DNA from: Sulfurovum sp.
Lineage (GTDB): Bacteria > Campylobacterota > Campylobacteria > Campylobacterales > Sulfurovaceae
DNA: 64,000 bases
Direction: 5' to 3'
NCBI GenBank assembly: GCA_002733215.1
Contig: NVUY01000002.1
Span: 2,264-66,263, forward strand
The position numbers and the translations under genes were made by a program. The notes beneath the pieces are model-generated. The model was given only the letters and a program-made list of their open reading frames with translations. It did not search any database and was not told the origin of the DNA. Every line of letters begins with the position of its first letter. The first letter of the stretch is position 1. Positions 54,116 through 63,548 of the stretch are shown here, piece by piece.

Positions 54116-55444
54116 TTATGCACCTTCGTTCATAATAGAGAGGAACTCTTCATTGCTTTTTGTTTTCATCATTTTAGAGAAAAGGAATTTAAGTCCTTCT
54201 ACCTCTTCCATATTTTGCATCGCATTTCTAAGTGCCCATACTTTTTGCAAAGTCTCTGCATCTACCATAAGTTCTTCTTTTCTTGTACCAGACTTGGTTA
54301 CATCGATCGCAGGGTAGATACGTCTTTCAGAAACATGACGGCTCAGTATGACTTCGGAGTTACCTGTCCCTTTGAACTCTTCAAAGATCACTTCATCCAT
54401 ACGAGATCCTGTCTCTATAAGTGCCGTAGCTATAATAGTCAAAGATCCCCCATGTTCGATGTTTCTTGCTGCACCAAAGAAACGTTTTGGTTTATGCAGT
54501 GCATTGGCATCCACACCACCGGAAAGTACTTTACCTGAACTTGGTGTGACCGTGTTATAGGCACGGGCAAGTCTTGTAATGGAGTCAAGTAAAATAATCA
54601 CATCTTTACCCATCTCTACACGTCTTTTGGCCTTTTCTATCACCATTTCTGCTGTACGTACGTGGTTTTGTGCAGGAAGGTCAAACGTAGAAGCATACAC
54701 TTCACCTTTAACTGAACGTTGCATGTCTGTGACCTCTTCTGGTCTCTCGTCTACAAGCAGTACCATGAGTGAGGCATCTGGGTTGTTATGAGTAATCCCG
54801 TGAGCAAGCTCTTTAAGAAGCTCTGTTTTACCCGTTCTTGGAGGGGCAACAACTAAGGCTCTTTGTCCTTTACCTATGGGGGTAAAAAGGTCCAGTACAC
54901 GTCCTGTCATTTTCATAGGATTGTATTCAAGTTTGAGTTGTTCGGAGGCATACAATGGTGTCAAGTTTTCAAATAATGGTCTCTGTTTTGATTTATCCGG
55001 AGCCACATAGTTGATCGCTTCTATCTTCAGAAGTGCATAGTATTTCTCCTGATCTTTAGGTGAACGTACCTGTCCTGTCACAATGTCACCGTTTCTTAGT
55101 GCAAAACGTTTGACCTGTGTACCGGAGACGTAGGTATCATTGCTTGAATTTGCAAAGTTCCCGTCGATGGAACGTAAAAAACCGTACCCGTCATTCATAA
55201 TTTCAAGGATACCCGTATAAAGGATGAATCCTCCCTGACTTACCTGTGATTTAAGAATTTCAAAAATGAGGTCTTTCCGCTGGAATTCATTCGGGTTTTC
55301 AACTTTTACTTCTTTTGCTATGGTCACAAGTTCTGTAAGTGGAAGTTTTTGGAGATTTTCTATTTTATAGCCGTCTACGGGTATGTGTGTTCTGTTTTTT
55401 CTGTTGGCAGGATTGCCGTTAGAAGATTTTTTGTTATCGCTCAT
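54116..55444 (-). CDS. rho: Transcription termination factor Rho
   Basis: Hexameric RNA-dependent ATPase, 442 aa. The N-terminal helical domain ([18 protein letters not shown]) precedes the RNA-binding cold-shock-like domain ([20 protein letters not shown]). The motor has Walker [11 protein letters not shown], Walker [17 protein letters not shown], the Q-loop and R-loop ([57 protein letters not shown]). A short Asn/Lys-rich N-terminal extension is present. Followed by murI. Confidence 0.98.
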   Translation of the reverse strand: MSDNKKSSNGNPANRKNRTHIPVDGYKIENLQKLPLTELVTIAKEVKVENPNEFQRKDLIFEILKSQVSQGGFILYTGILEIMNDGYGFLRSIDGNFANSSNDTYVSGTQVKRFALRNGDIVTGQVRSPKDQEKYYALLKIEAINYVAPDKSKQRPLFENLTPLYASEQLKLEYNPMKMTGRVLDLFTPIGKGQRALVVAPPRTGKTELLKELAHGITHNNPDASLMVLLVDERPEEVTDMQRSVKGEVYASTFDLPAQNHVRTAEMVIEKAKRRVEMGKDVIILLDSITRLARAYNTVTPSSGKVLSGGVDANALHKPKRFFGAARNIEHGGSLTIIATALIETGSRMDEVIFEEFKGTGNSEVILSRHVSERRIYPAIDVTKSGTRKEELMVDAETLQKVWALRNAMQNMEEVEGLKFLFSKMMKTKSNEEFLSIMNEGA

Positions 55445-55542
55445 ATGTCCTCTTGTTTTGAATATGCATGATGGAGATTATACGTTAGTCATACAATATG
55501 CTACGTGTAGTGATGCCATTATAATCCTTTTTGGCTGAAAAG

Positions 55543-55932
55543 TCAAACAAGTGCATAAAATAACAGTGGCGGATACATTCCTGCACCTATAAGAAAAAAC
55601 AGCGGAGGCATTTTCCACTCTAACATTTCTGCCATTTCAGGAGAAACCTCACGCTGAATAAACACTTTTTTGATCAATTCAATCTTATAGAAGATATCAA
55701 AGACTTTGATGGCCAGAAGAAAGATCATACTTGCATTGAGCACGCCGGTAAACAATACGACAAAAAGAATAAAGTAAAAGCCAGGCTGGATCAGAAAAAA
55801 CAGAAAGATACTTTTTTCATAATAGACATACAGTTTTTCCAAAACACCCAAAAGTGTCTCCGAACGCTGCATGTACGCTTCAAAAAGTTCAGCTGCTAAC
55901 AGTATCAGTGTGAATAAGAGTGCATTTTCCAT
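55543..55932 (-). CDS. Membrane protein, unknown function
   Basis: A 129-aa protein with three or four hydrophobic segments: MENALLFTLILLAAELFEAYM, KSIFLFFLIQPGFYFILFVVLFTGVLNASMIFLLAIKVFDIFY, and MPPLFFLIGAGMYPPLLFYALV. I do not recognise the family. It lies upstream of rho on the same strand (98-nt gap) and divergent from the copper ATPase gene. Confidence 0.75.
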   Translation of the reverse strand: MENALLFTLILLAAELFEAYMQRSETLLGVLEKLYVYYEKSIFLFFLIQPGFYFILFVVLFTGVLNASMIFLLAIKVFDIFYKIELIKKVFIQREVSPEMAEMLEWKMPPLFFLIGAGMYPPLLFYALV

Positions 55933-55936
55933 AGGG

Positions 55937-55964
55937 GGATTTTACCCTTATTTAGGTAAAATCC
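55937..55964. promoter_or_regulatory. Perfect 10-bp palindrome at the start of the membrane protein gene
   Basis: GGATTTTACC and GGTAAAATCC around an 8-nt centre, 5 nt upstream of the membrane protein start codon. It is distinct from the GTAG family and could be an operator. Confidence 0.45.
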
Positions 55965-55972
55965 ATAAATTT

Positions 55973-56037
55973 GTAGCGTGGGCATTCCTGCCCTCGAATA
56001 TTAATTAAAGAATCGTGGGCAGGAATGCCCACGCTAC
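55973..56037. repeat. 20-bp perfect inverted repeat GTAGCGTGGGCATTCCTGCC
   Basis: Exact 20-nt arms around a 25-nt AT-rich centre, between the divergent membrane protein and copper ATPase genes. An ATG within its right arm is the ORF track start of the ATPase. Confidence 0.8.
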
Positions 56038-56047
56038 AGGGATCATC

Positions 56048-58462
56048 TTGGCAGAAATAGCATGTACCCATTGTAACCTTAGATTTTCTGAAGAGGTCAT
56101 GATAAAAGAGAAAGAAGAAGATACGCAACTTTTTTTCTGCTGCAAAGGATGTCAGGGTGTCTACCATCTTCTCAATGCAGAAGGTCTGGATACTTTTTAT
56201 GACAAGCTGGGAGATACCAAACTTCAGCCTGCGTCACAACGTCATGACGATTTGGAAAAGTTTGACCTGGAAGGCTTTAAGAACAAGTATATCCGGACCG
56301 ATGAAGACGGACTGTGTGAGATCAGCCTCATTATAGAAGGCATACACTGTTCTGCCTGTGTCTGGCTCAACGAAAAAGTACTGCACAAAACAGACGGTGT
56401 CATCGAAGCAAGTATCAACTACAGTAACAACAAAGCCAAAGTGGTCTGGGATCCTGACGTGGTCAAACTCTCACAGATCATAGAAACCATCCGTTCCATC
56501 GGGTACAATGCCTACCCCTATGACCCGAAACTACAGGAAGAACGTGCCATCTCCACACGAAAAACCTATTATACACGCATTTTGGTGGCTGTCTTTGGTG
56601 CTATGAATATCATGTGGTTGGCTGTGGCACATTATGCTGGATACTTTTCCGGTATACAGCAATCTTTTAAAGACATCCTCAATGTTGCCCAATTTATATT
56701 GGCCACTCCTGTACTCTTTTACTCCGGATGGATATTTTTCAGAGGTGCCTACTACGGATACAAGAACAACATCGTCAACATGGACACCCTTGTTGCCTCA
56801 GGTGCACTCTCTGCCTATATCTACTCCATCTATGCCATGATCATGCAAAGAGGAGAAGTCTATTTTGACTCTGTGGTGATGATCATCACTTTTGTGCTGG
56901 TAGGAAAATACCTTGAAGTACTGAGTAAAAAACATGCTGTGGATACCTTGGACTCTCTCATGGGGAGTACGCCCACAGAAGTCACTACGGTGAAAGACGG
57001 GGTCAAAGCCTTGATGAGTGTCGAAAATATCATTGTTGATGATGTCATAGAACTCAAGCCTGGTGAAAAGGTAGTGATAGACGGCTCCGTCACCTGGGGA
57101 CAGGGATCCTTTGACGAATCTTCACTCACTGGAGAGAATGAACCTATTTATAAAAAAAGCTCTGACAGCATTTTGAGCGGATCCCTCTGTCTGGACTCTG
57201 TTTTACACTACCGTGCTACCAAAGATGCTTCCAGTTCCATGCTCACTTCCATCGTCAACCTTCTCGAAGAGTCCATCACCAAAAAGCCCCGCATAGAACA
57301 ACTGGCAAACTCTATTTCCGGATACTTTTCAACCATCATCCTCATCATCTCCCTCCTCACCTTTGTGGGCTGGTACTTTTGGGCTGACAGTTTTGAACAG
57401 GCACTTATCGTGGGTATCTCCGTGATCGTCATCGCCTGCCCCTGTGCTTTGGGTCTGGCAACACCTATGGCAACCCTTGTGGGGATCTCTGTCGCAGCTA
57501 AACGAGGCATACTTTTTAAAGAAGCTTCTTTTCTTGAAACCATGGCAAAAAGTGACATACTTGCTTTAGACAAAACAGGAACCATCACGGAGGGAAAACC
57601 TTCTGTTGTGACAGCAGATTTTTATGAAGAGTTTAACCCTACCTTGCTGCACTCTTTAGTGAGCACTTCGAACCACCCTATCTCCCAGGGGATCAAAGTA
57701 TATCTTGAAACCAAGCATGAAAAATTGGAAATACTCACACTCGAAGAGATAAAAAGTATCGAAGCAAAAGGTTTATCTGCTTCTTACCGAGGGAAAACAC
57801 TCATCGGCGGAAATGCGGAACTGCTTCAGACACATAACATAACAGTTGATGCAGATTCCCCGAACGCCCTCTTTTTCTTCTCAATCAACCATACCCTTGT
57901 CGCACGTTTTGAACTGAGTGATACCATTAGAGATGGTGCTGCCGAAGCGATACAAAACATCAAAAACCTGGGTATTAAAGTAGTGATGCTTACAGGAGAC
58001 CATGAACAAAGTGCCCAAAAAGTGGCAAAACAGGTAGGCATAGATGAAGTCTACGCCAAACTCCTCCCGCAAGACAAGGCAGTTATGATAGACAAGTTCC
58101 ATGAAGAAGAACATGTCATCGTCATGGTTGGAGACGGTATCAATGATGCCATTGCCCTCGCCTCAGCAGATATTTCTATAGCCATGGGTAATGGTGCGGA
58201 TGTGGCGATCTCAGTGAGTGACATCGTTCTTTTAGATGAAAAACCTGCCAGTATTTATGAAGCATACAAACTCTCACGCAGAACCTATGGAGCAGTTAAA
58301 GAGAACTTAGGTTTTTCATTACTGTATAATGTCGTAGCTGTACCGCTGGCTATGATGGGATTTGTAAACCCGCTGGTAGCCGCACTCTCCATGTCTTTGA
58401 GTTCATTGGTGGTCGTAGGCAATTCCATGAGAATAAAATTTTTGAAATTCAAAAATACGTAG
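56048..58462 (+). CDS. Copper-translocating P-type ATPase, CcoI/FixI-like
   Basis: Inner membrane P1B ATPase of about 804 aa, likely exporting copper for cbb3 oxidase assembly. The N-terminal metal-binding domain has CTHCNLRF...FFCCKGCQGVYH, followed by an HMA domain (IEGIHCSACVWLNEK). TM6 metal site is CPC (VIACPCALGLATPM), the phosphorylated Asp is in DKTGTITEG, and the hinge is GDGINDA. ccoS follows at 58547. The ORF track ATG at 56015 lies inside a palindromic repeat; a TTG at 56048 preceded by AGGG fits better, but both are possible. The stop TAG begins another repeat. Confidence 0.92.
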   Translation: MAEIACTHCNLRFSEEVMIKEKEEDTQLFFCCKGCQGVYHLLNAEGLDTFYDKLGDTKLQPASQRHDDLEKFDLEGFKNKYIRTDEDGLCEISLIIEGIHCSACVWLNEKVLHKTDGVIEASINYSNNKAKVVWDPDVVKLSQIIETIRSIGYNAYPYDPKLQEERAISTRKTYYTRILVAVFGAMNIMWLAVAHYAGYFSGIQQSFKDILNVAQFILATPVLFYSGWIFFRGAYYGYKNNIVNMDTLVASGALSAYIYSIYAMIMQRGEVYFDSVVMIITFVLVGKYLEVLSKKHAVDTLDSLMGSTPTEVTTVKDGVKALMSVENIIVDDVIELKPGEKVVIDGSVTWGQGSFDESSLTGENEPIYKKSSDSILSGSLCLDSVLHYRATKDASSSMLTSIVNLLEESITKKPRIEQLANSISGYFSTIILIISLLTFVGWYFWADSFEQALIVGISVIVIACPCALGLATPMATLVGISVAAKRGILFKEASFLETMAKSDILALDKTGTITEGKPSVVTADFYEEFNPTLLHSLVSTSNHPISQGIKVYLETKHEKLEILTLEEIKSIEAKGLSASYRGKTLIGGNAELLQTHNITVDADSPNALFFFSINHTLVARFELSDTIRDGAAEAIQNIKNLGIKVVMLTGDHEQSAQKVAKQVGIDEVYAKLLPQDKAVMIDKFHEEEHVIVMVGDGINDAIALASADISIAMGNGADVAISVSDIVLLDEKPASIYEAYKLSRRTYGAVKENLGFSLLYNVVAVPLAMMGFVNPLVAALSMSLSSLVVVGNSMRIKFLKFKNT

Positions 58463-58533
58463 GCTCGGTTTACCGACCACACATATATAAATAAGATATA
58501 ATACACCCAAAATGGTCGATAAACCGACCCTAC
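58459..58533. repeat. GTAGGCTCGGTTTACCGACC / GGTCGATAAACCGACCCTAC repeat pair
   Basis: Related arms 35 nt apart between ccoI-like and ccoS genes; the left arm supplies the ATPase stop codon. Right arm is the same type as at 50249. Confidence 0.7.
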
Positions 58534-58546
58534 AGAGGAAAGAAGT

Positions 58547-58798
58547 ATGAGCGAAAATATAGTGGTTCTAATGATAGGTATCTCTACACTTTTAGGTGCC
58601 ATAGGCTTACTGGCTCTGATCTGGGCTGTAAGAACAGGTCAATTTGACGACCACAGTAAGTTCATAGATGCTGTACGTCACGATAATGTAGAAGACTTGC
58701 AGGATGCTGCCATGATGCAAGAGAAGAAAAAAGCCTATAAAGAGAAGATGAAGCAGGAAAGACTGAAAAAAGAAAGAAACTATAGACCTGCAGACTAA
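58547..58798 (+). CDS. ccoS: cbb3-type cytochrome oxidase assembly protein CcoS
   Basis: An 83-aa protein with one membrane helix (VVLMIGISTLLGAIGLLALIWAVRTGQFDD), the usual CcoS pattern LxxALxWAxxxGQFDD, and a charged cytoplasmic tail (KKAYKEKMKQERLKKERNY). It helps mature cbb3 oxidase with its copper and heme cofactors and is placed after the copper ATPase as in other genomes. AGAGGAAAG precedes the ATG. Confidence 0.94.
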   Translation: MSENIVVLMIGISTLLGAIGLLALIWAVRTGQFDDHSKFIDAVRHDNVEDLQDAAMMQEKKKAYKEKMKQERLKKERNYRPAD

Positions 58799-58863
58799 GT
58801 TTTTACAAGAAATTTATGTTATCATTATATGAATAAATATGAATAACTACAAAAGGTCTGTCT

Positions 58864-59427
58864 ATGTCCGTCAAAAAACTCTTTTTCTCCTCTCTTCTCT
58901 CTTTAGGGATCCTTCATGCACAAAGCACTATAGGACTTAACATCAATAATGATGACATTGAAGTACTCGCTGCCTTAAACCTCAATAGTTATGCTGACTA
59001 CTCTGACAGTACCACATACATTATAGACGGTTCTTACCTGCATACAGATGGTGACAATCTCTCTACGCTAGGCTTAAGCGGGCAAAACACTTTTCAGGGC
59101 ATCCAGGGACTGGCACTTGCATTTGGAGTCAAAGGTGTCTTTGCCCGTGATTTTTTCGCTGTTCCTCTTTTTGGGAAAGCAGTCTATGCACTGCCGCTAA
59201 ATGACAGTATCCCTACAACTTCTGTATCTACCAGCTTTGCTTATGCACCTTCTGTATTGACATTCAGAGATGGAGAAAGCTATACAGAATTCAGGATCGA
59301 AGCAGACATGGAAATCATCTCAAATATCCATCTCTTTACCGGATACCGAAATATAGATACAGAGTATGATCACTACGATAAAACTTTCAACAGCAGCTTT
59401 TACGGTGGGATGAAGTTGAGCTTCTAG
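58864..59427 (+). CDS. YfaZ-family outer membrane protein
   Basis: A 187-aa exported protein: signal peptide MSVKKLFFSSLLSLGILHAQS, then alternating beta strands with aromatic girdle residues (TTYIIDGSYLHTDGDNLSTLGLSGQNTFQGIQGLALAFGVKGVF) and a C-terminal Phe (FYGGMKLSF). This matches YfaZ-type small outer membrane barrels of unknown function. It stands alone between ccoS and galE. Confidence 0.82.
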   Translation: MSVKKLFFSSLLSLGILHAQSTIGLNINNDDIEVLAALNLNSYADYSDSTTYIIDGSYLHTDGDNLSTLGLSGQNTFQGIQGLALAFGVKGVFARDFFAVPLFGKAVYALPLNDSIPTTSVSTSFAYAPSVLTFRDGESYTEFRIEADMEIISNIHLFTGYRNIDTEYDHYDKTFNSSFYGGMKLSF

Positions 59428-59510
59428 CTCAATAGCAGAACCAACATTATTTTGATACAATTACAAAATCATTTAAAGCAAGGTACATCATGCAAAAAAA
59501 TCCTACTCTA

Positions 59511-59538
59511 CCCACTACCCACTGCCCACTGCCCACTA
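59511..59538 (+). repeat. Four tandem heptamers CCCACTR upstream of galE
   Basis: CCCACTA, CCCACTG, CCCACTG, CCCACTA in exact tandem, 16 nt before the galE start. A change in copy number would alter leader spacing. Confidence 0.8.
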
Positions 59539-59554
59539 ACACCAAAGGTGTTTT

Positions 59555-60568
59555 ATGATGAAAGTCCTCGTCACCGGCGGCGCCGGTTATATAGGATCTC
59601 ATACTGCCGTTCTACTCATAGAAGCAGGATATGACATCATCATTTTCGACAACTTTTGCAATGCTTCCCTTGAATCCATCAAAAGAGTGGAAAAAATTGT
59701 AGCCCAGAAGATCACAACGATCGAAGGTGATGTAAGAAACAGAGATGACCTTCACACAGTATTTAACAAGCACAAAATAGATGCAGTGATCCACTTTGCA
59801 GGTCTCAAAGCGGTAGGTGAATCAGTAGAGCAACCTTTAAAATATTATGACAACAATGTCAACGGAACCGCTGTTTTATGTGAAGTGATGGCAGAACATG
59901 GCTGCAGATCCATCGTATTCAGCTCCTCTGCCACAGTCTATGGTGATCCGCACAGCACACCTATAGATGAGAATTTTCCACTCTCTGCAACCAATCCCTA
60001 CGGAAGATCCAAACTATTTGTGGAGGAGATCTTAAGAGATCTTTATATTTCAGACAATAGATGGAAGGTCATACTGCTTCGCTACTTTAACCCCGTAGGT
60101 GCACATGCATCCGGAACCATCGGAGAAGATCCAAACGGTATACCCAACAACCTCATGCCTTTCATTGCCCAGACAGCGGTAGGGAAAAGAGACTACCTCA
60201 GCATCTTTGGAGATGATTATGAGACACACGACGGTACCGGAGTAAGAGACTACATTCATGTCATGAATCTGGCAGACGGTCACGTAAAAGCCCTCGATAA
60301 AATAGAGAACTTCAAAGAAGTCATGACCATCAACCTGGGCACAGGAAAAGGATACTCTGTACTGGACATGGTCAAAGCTTTTGAAAAAGCATCCGGTAAA
60401 AAAGTACCCTATCAGATCGCTCCAAGAAGATCAGGAGATATAGCAAAGTGTTTTGCCGATCCTTCTTATGCAAAAAAAGTATTGGGCTGGGAAGCAAAGA
60501 AAAATATAGAAGAGATGTGTGTAGACTCTTGGAGATGGCAAAGCAATAATCCTGACGGATACAATTAG
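59555..60568 (+). CDS. galE: UDP-glucose 4-epimerase
   Basis: Short-chain dehydrogenase-type enzyme of 337 aa that interconverts UDP-glucose and UDP-galactose. NAD-binding motif VTGGAGYIGSH, catalytic Ser region FSSSATVYG, catalytic Tyr-Lys in NPYGRSKLF, and the substrate region RYFNPVGAH. AAAGGTG precedes two adjacent ATG codons. It opens a sugar-nucleotide group with the next three genes on the same strand. Confidence 0.96.
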   Translation: MMKVLVTGGAGYIGSHTAVLLIEAGYDIIIFDNFCNASLESIKRVEKIVAQKITTIEGDVRNRDDLHTVFNKHKIDAVIHFAGLKAVGESVEQPLKYYDNNVNGTAVLCEVMAEHGCRSIVFSSSATVYGDPHSTPIDENFPLSATNPYGRSKLFVEEILRDLYISDNRWKVILLRYFNPVGAHASGTIGEDPNGIPNNLMPFIAQTAVGKRDYLSIFGDDYETHDGTGVRDYIHVMNLADGHVKALDKIENFKEVMTINLGTGKGYSVLDMVKAFEKASGKKVPYQIAPRRSGDIAKCFADPSYAKKVLGWEAKKNIEEMCVDSWRWQSNNPDGYN

Positions 60569-60587
60569 AATAAACCATCTACCCCAC

Positions 60588-60658
60588 AGGAACCCTAAAC
60601 TTGTTTAGGGAAAAACTGTCAACAACCCTCTATATTCTTGAACAAGTTCAAGGTTCCT
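60588..60658. repeat. Nested palindromic repeat between galE and the mutase gene
   Basis: Outer AGGAACC/GGTTCCT, with two inner palindromes, CCCTAAACTTGTTTAGGG (60593-60610) and CTTGAACAAGTTCAAG (60637-60652). Confidence 0.75.
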
Positions 60659-60675
60659 ACACCATACTCTTCTGC

Positions 60676-60681
60676 TATAAT
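60676..60681 (+). promoter_or_regulatory. Extended -10 box (TGCTATAAT) of the mutase-pgi operon
   Basis: TCTGCTATAAT, 30 nt before the ATG at 60711. Confidence 0.55.
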
Positions 60682-60710
60682 TACAATAATATTAAATAAA
60701 GGCAAAATAT

Positions 60711-62102
60711 ATGTCCATCCCATCTTCAATTTTCAGAGAATACGATATCCGTGGTATTTACGAAAAAGAGCTCAACGAACAGTCTGTCAAACTCATTGGT
60801 TACTATTTAGGTCAAAAAATAGGCGGCGCTAAAGTGGTCTCTATTGGTTATGATGCACGTTCACACTCTCCTATATTACGTGACTACCTGACCTCAGGAC
60901 TTAACGCTGCAGGGTGCAAAGTCTTGGATATGGGCATGGTTGCCACACCTGTCAACTATTTCAGTAATTACATTGACTTTGATGACAAAGACTCCCATAA
61001 AATAAGTACAGACGCTTCCATCATGATCACGGGTTCACACAATCCCTCTGAATATAACGGTTTTAAAATGACTGTGGATAAAAGTCCTTTTTTCGGAGAA
61101 GCTATTTATGCACTGGGTGATGAGATCATCGCCAATCAAGACAAAGTCATTGCTGACAATACTGCAAAAATTGACATAGATGTAAAAACACCTTATATTA
61201 ACTACATGGTAGAACAATTTTCACATCTTAAAAACTTCCCAAAGAAGATTGTGATCGATGGTGGTAACGGTGTTGCCGATACTGTGATCACAGATATTTT
61301 TGATGCCTTGAACTTTACTTACACTGGTCTCTATCTTGAGCCGGACGGTACTTTCCCAAACCACCATCCAGACCCTTCTGTAGAAGAGAACCTTGTAGAT
61401 GTCAAAGCTGCTTTGGCTAAAGAGGGAGACATCGCTTTTGCCTACGATGGAGATGCTGACCGCATTGCAGTACTTACACACAAGTATAACATCAAAGGTG
61501 ACCAGATGGCACTGCTTTATGCGATGAAAATGGAAAATCCTACGGTCATCGGTGAAGTCAAATGTTCACAAGTCATGTATGATGAACTTGAGCGTCGCGG
61601 TGCAAAAGCCATCATGTACAAAACAGGACATTCAAATCTTAAAGTAAAGATGAAAGAGACCGGTGCTGACCTGGCCTGTGAAGTCTCTGGACACATCTTC
61701 TTCAAACACCGTTATTTCGGTTATGACGATGCCATTTATGCCACACTGAGAATGTTGGAACTCATCCAGGACGGCGTTGACCTTGATGCTGAATTGGATG
61801 CCCTTCCCCAAGTGTTTTCCACCGAAGAGTTAAAAGTGGAAACCACAGAAGAAGAGAAGTTCCTCATCATTGACAAAGTCAAAGAGTTGCTCAAAAACCC
61901 TCCTGCTGATTTCCCCGTCATCGTCAATATCATTGATGTAGACGGCGTACGCATCAACTTTGAAAAAGGATGGGGACTTGTAAGAGCTTCCAACACCACT
62001 CCCGTACTTGTGACACGTTTTGAGTCTACTGATGAAGCACTGGCAAAAGAGTATGAAGAAAAAGTGAATGCACTTATTCGCCAAGCAAAAGGTCTATTAT
62101 GA
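60711..62102 (+). CDS. Phosphomannomutase/phosphoglucomutase
   Basis: Alpha-D-phosphohexomutase of 463 aa that moves phosphate between C6 and C1 of glucose or mannose (AlgC/ManB group). Four domain signatures: start FREYDIRGIYEKELNEQ, active-site phosphoserine in TGSHNPSEYNGFKM, metal loop DGDADRIAV, sugar loop CEVSGHIFFKHRYFGYDDA, and the phosphate-binding RASNTTPVLVTRFE. Overlaps pgi by 4 nt (ATGA), so they are translated together. Feeds galU with glucose 1-phosphate. Confidence 0.95.
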   Translation: MSIPSSIFREYDIRGIYEKELNEQSVKLIGYYLGQKIGGAKVVSIGYDARSHSPILRDYLTSGLNAAGCKVLDMGMVATPVNYFSNYIDFDDKDSHKISTDASIMITGSHNPSEYNGFKMTVDKSPFFGEAIYALGDEIIANQDKVIADNTAKIDIDVKTPYINYMVEQFSHLKNFPKKIVIDGGNGVADTVITDIFDALNFTYTGLYLEPDGTFPNHHPDPSVEENLVDVKAALAKEGDIAFAYDGDADRIAVLTHKYNIKGDQMALLYAMKMENPTVIGEVKCSQVMYDELERRGAKAIMYKTGHSNLKVKMKETGADLACEVSGHIFFKHRYFGYDDAIYATLRMLELIQDGVDLDAELDALPQVFSTEELKVETTEEEKFLIIDKVKELLKNPPADFPVIVNIIDVDGVRINFEKGWGLVRASNTTPVLVTRFESTDEALAKEYEEKVNALIRQAKGLL

Positions 62103-63313
62103 AAAACATACTCAGCTTTACATCCAAACATCCAAAAGCACAGGCGCATGCCTATAGTGCCATTTGTGCAGAGCAGGAGAGTATCGGCTATTATGCACTT
62201 CCGGAGCAAGATATTTCCCCTATATTAGAGTATAGTAAGTCTATTTCAGATGACATAGAGTCTATTATCGTCATTGGGATCGGTGGCAGTTCTCTCGGGG
62301 CAAAGGCGATCTATAATTTTATCAAACCTGTAAAATCACTCAAAAGAAAACTCTACTTTCTTGAAACAACAGACCCCATAGAGATCAGCGATCTGCTTTC
62401 AAACATAGAGTTAAAGAAAACACATTTTCTGGTCATCTCAAAATCCGGTACAACGGTAGAAACCTTTGCACTTTATAAATACATCTATTCATTACAATCA
62501 GATCCTTCTGCTTTCACCTTCATTACAGATCCCGGTTCTCCTTTGGAAAAATATGCAAAAGAGATCAATGCCTCTGTACTTCACCTGCCGGACAATGTAG
62601 GAGGGAGATTCTCCGTTCTTTCCAGTGTAGGACTGCTTCCACTCGCTTTGTGTGGCATAGATATACAGGCACTTCTTGATGGTGCCAAACATATCAAACA
62701 AAGTTTTTTTAACGATGGCTACATCAAAGAGACCCTTCTCAAGAAAGCTGTTTTTTACGCCAAAAACCATGCCCGGTACAACATAAACTGTATCTTTGCC
62801 TACTCAGAATCACTCAAGTACTTTTGTGAATGGTATGTCCAACTCTGGGGTGAAAGTCTGGGTAAAAAGCAAAGGCACTCAGCCTTTCATGTAGGACTCA
62901 CACCCATAGGACTTATAGGCCCCAAAGACCAACACTCATTTTTACAGCTTCTTGCAGACGGTATCAGAAACAAATCTGTCACTTTCATCAAGATAGAAAA
63001 CATTAAAGACGGCATTTGTGTACCGGATATAACCTTGCCTCATCTAGAAGCACTGGACAGCTTAAATAACCTGCCTTTTGCAGACCTTATCAACATGCAA
63101 TGTGATTCTGTCATAGAGTCACTGGATGCGGAAGGCAATATACCGCTTGATACCATTTCACTTTCTCGTGTGAGTGAAGATACCATAGGGGGACTTATCT
63201 ATTACTACGAGCTTCTTACTTCACTGGTAGGAGAACTGATGGATGTCAATACGTATGATCAACCAGGGGTGGAAGCAGGGAAAATTATTTTGAAAGAAAA
63301 GTTAAGTAAGTAG
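62099..63313 (+). CDS. pgi: Glucose-6-phosphate isomerase
   Basis: Short Pgi of 404 aa, as common in Campylobacterota (E. coli enzyme about 549 aa). Sugar phosphate site IGIGGSSLGAKAIY, SKSGTTVET, and GGRFSVLS; active-site Lys/His region in LGKKQRHSAFHVGLTPIGLIGPKDQHS and DQPGVEAGK near the C-terminus. Interconverts glucose 6-phosphate and fructose 6-phosphate. A terminator follows. Confidence 0.95.
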   Translation: MKNILSFTSKHPKAQAHAYSAICAEQESIGYYALPEQDISPILEYSKSISDDIESIIVIGIGGSSLGAKAIYNFIKPVKSLKRKLYFLETTDPIEISDLLSNIELKKTHFLVISKSGTTVETFALYKYIYSLQSDPSAFTFITDPGSPLEKYAKEINASVLHLPDNVGGRFSVLSSVGLLPLALCGIDIQALLDGAKHIKQSFFNDGYIKETLLKKAVFYAKNHARYNINCIFAYSESLKYFCEWYVQLWGESLGKKQRHSAFHVGLTPIGLIGPKDQHSFLQLLADGIRNKSVTFIKIENIKDGICVPDITLPHLEALDSLNNLPFADLINMQCDSVIESLDAEGNIPLDTISLSRVSEDTIGGLIYYYELLTSLVGELMDVNTYDQPGVEAGKIILKEKLSK

Positions 63314-63330
63314 ATTTACATACCATAGAC

Positions 63331-63363
63331 CTCTCAAGTTTTAAAAAGCTGAGAGTTCTTTTT
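63331..63363 (+). terminator. Rho-independent terminator after pgi
   Basis: CTCTCA and TGAGAG stem with an AT-rich loop, then TTCTTTTT. Confidence 0.7.
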
Positions 63364-63459
63364 GTAAAAATAGAATTTATTTACAATACACTGTGCAAAG
63401 TGCCCAAACTGCCACTATTAGCCATAAAACTACCTTCTGAACTCTAATATCTATTTTGC

Positions 63460-63465
63460 TATAAT
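63460..63465 (+). promoter_or_regulatory. Extended -10 box (TGCTATAAT) of galU
   Basis: TTTTGCTATAAT; predicted start about 63472, leaving a leader of roughly 70 nt before galU. Confidence 0.55.
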
Positions 63466-63497
63466 AACCCCCAAATTAAGCACAGGGAAGACAATCA

Positions 63498-63548
63498 ATG
63501 ACAAATACACAAGTAAGCAATAACCGCCTCCAAGGGAGGCTCTCTTGA
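63498..63548 (+). CDS. 16-aa leader peptide overlapping the galU start
   Basis: ATG with GGGAAG upstream encodes MTNTQVSNNRLQGRLS and ends TGA at 63546-63548, overlapping the galU TTG start (TTGA). A hairpin GCCTCC-AAG-GGAGGC (63526-63540) covers the galU ribosome-binding site GGGAGG, so leader translation would open it. Confidence 0.55.
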   Translation: MTNTQVSNNRLQGRLS

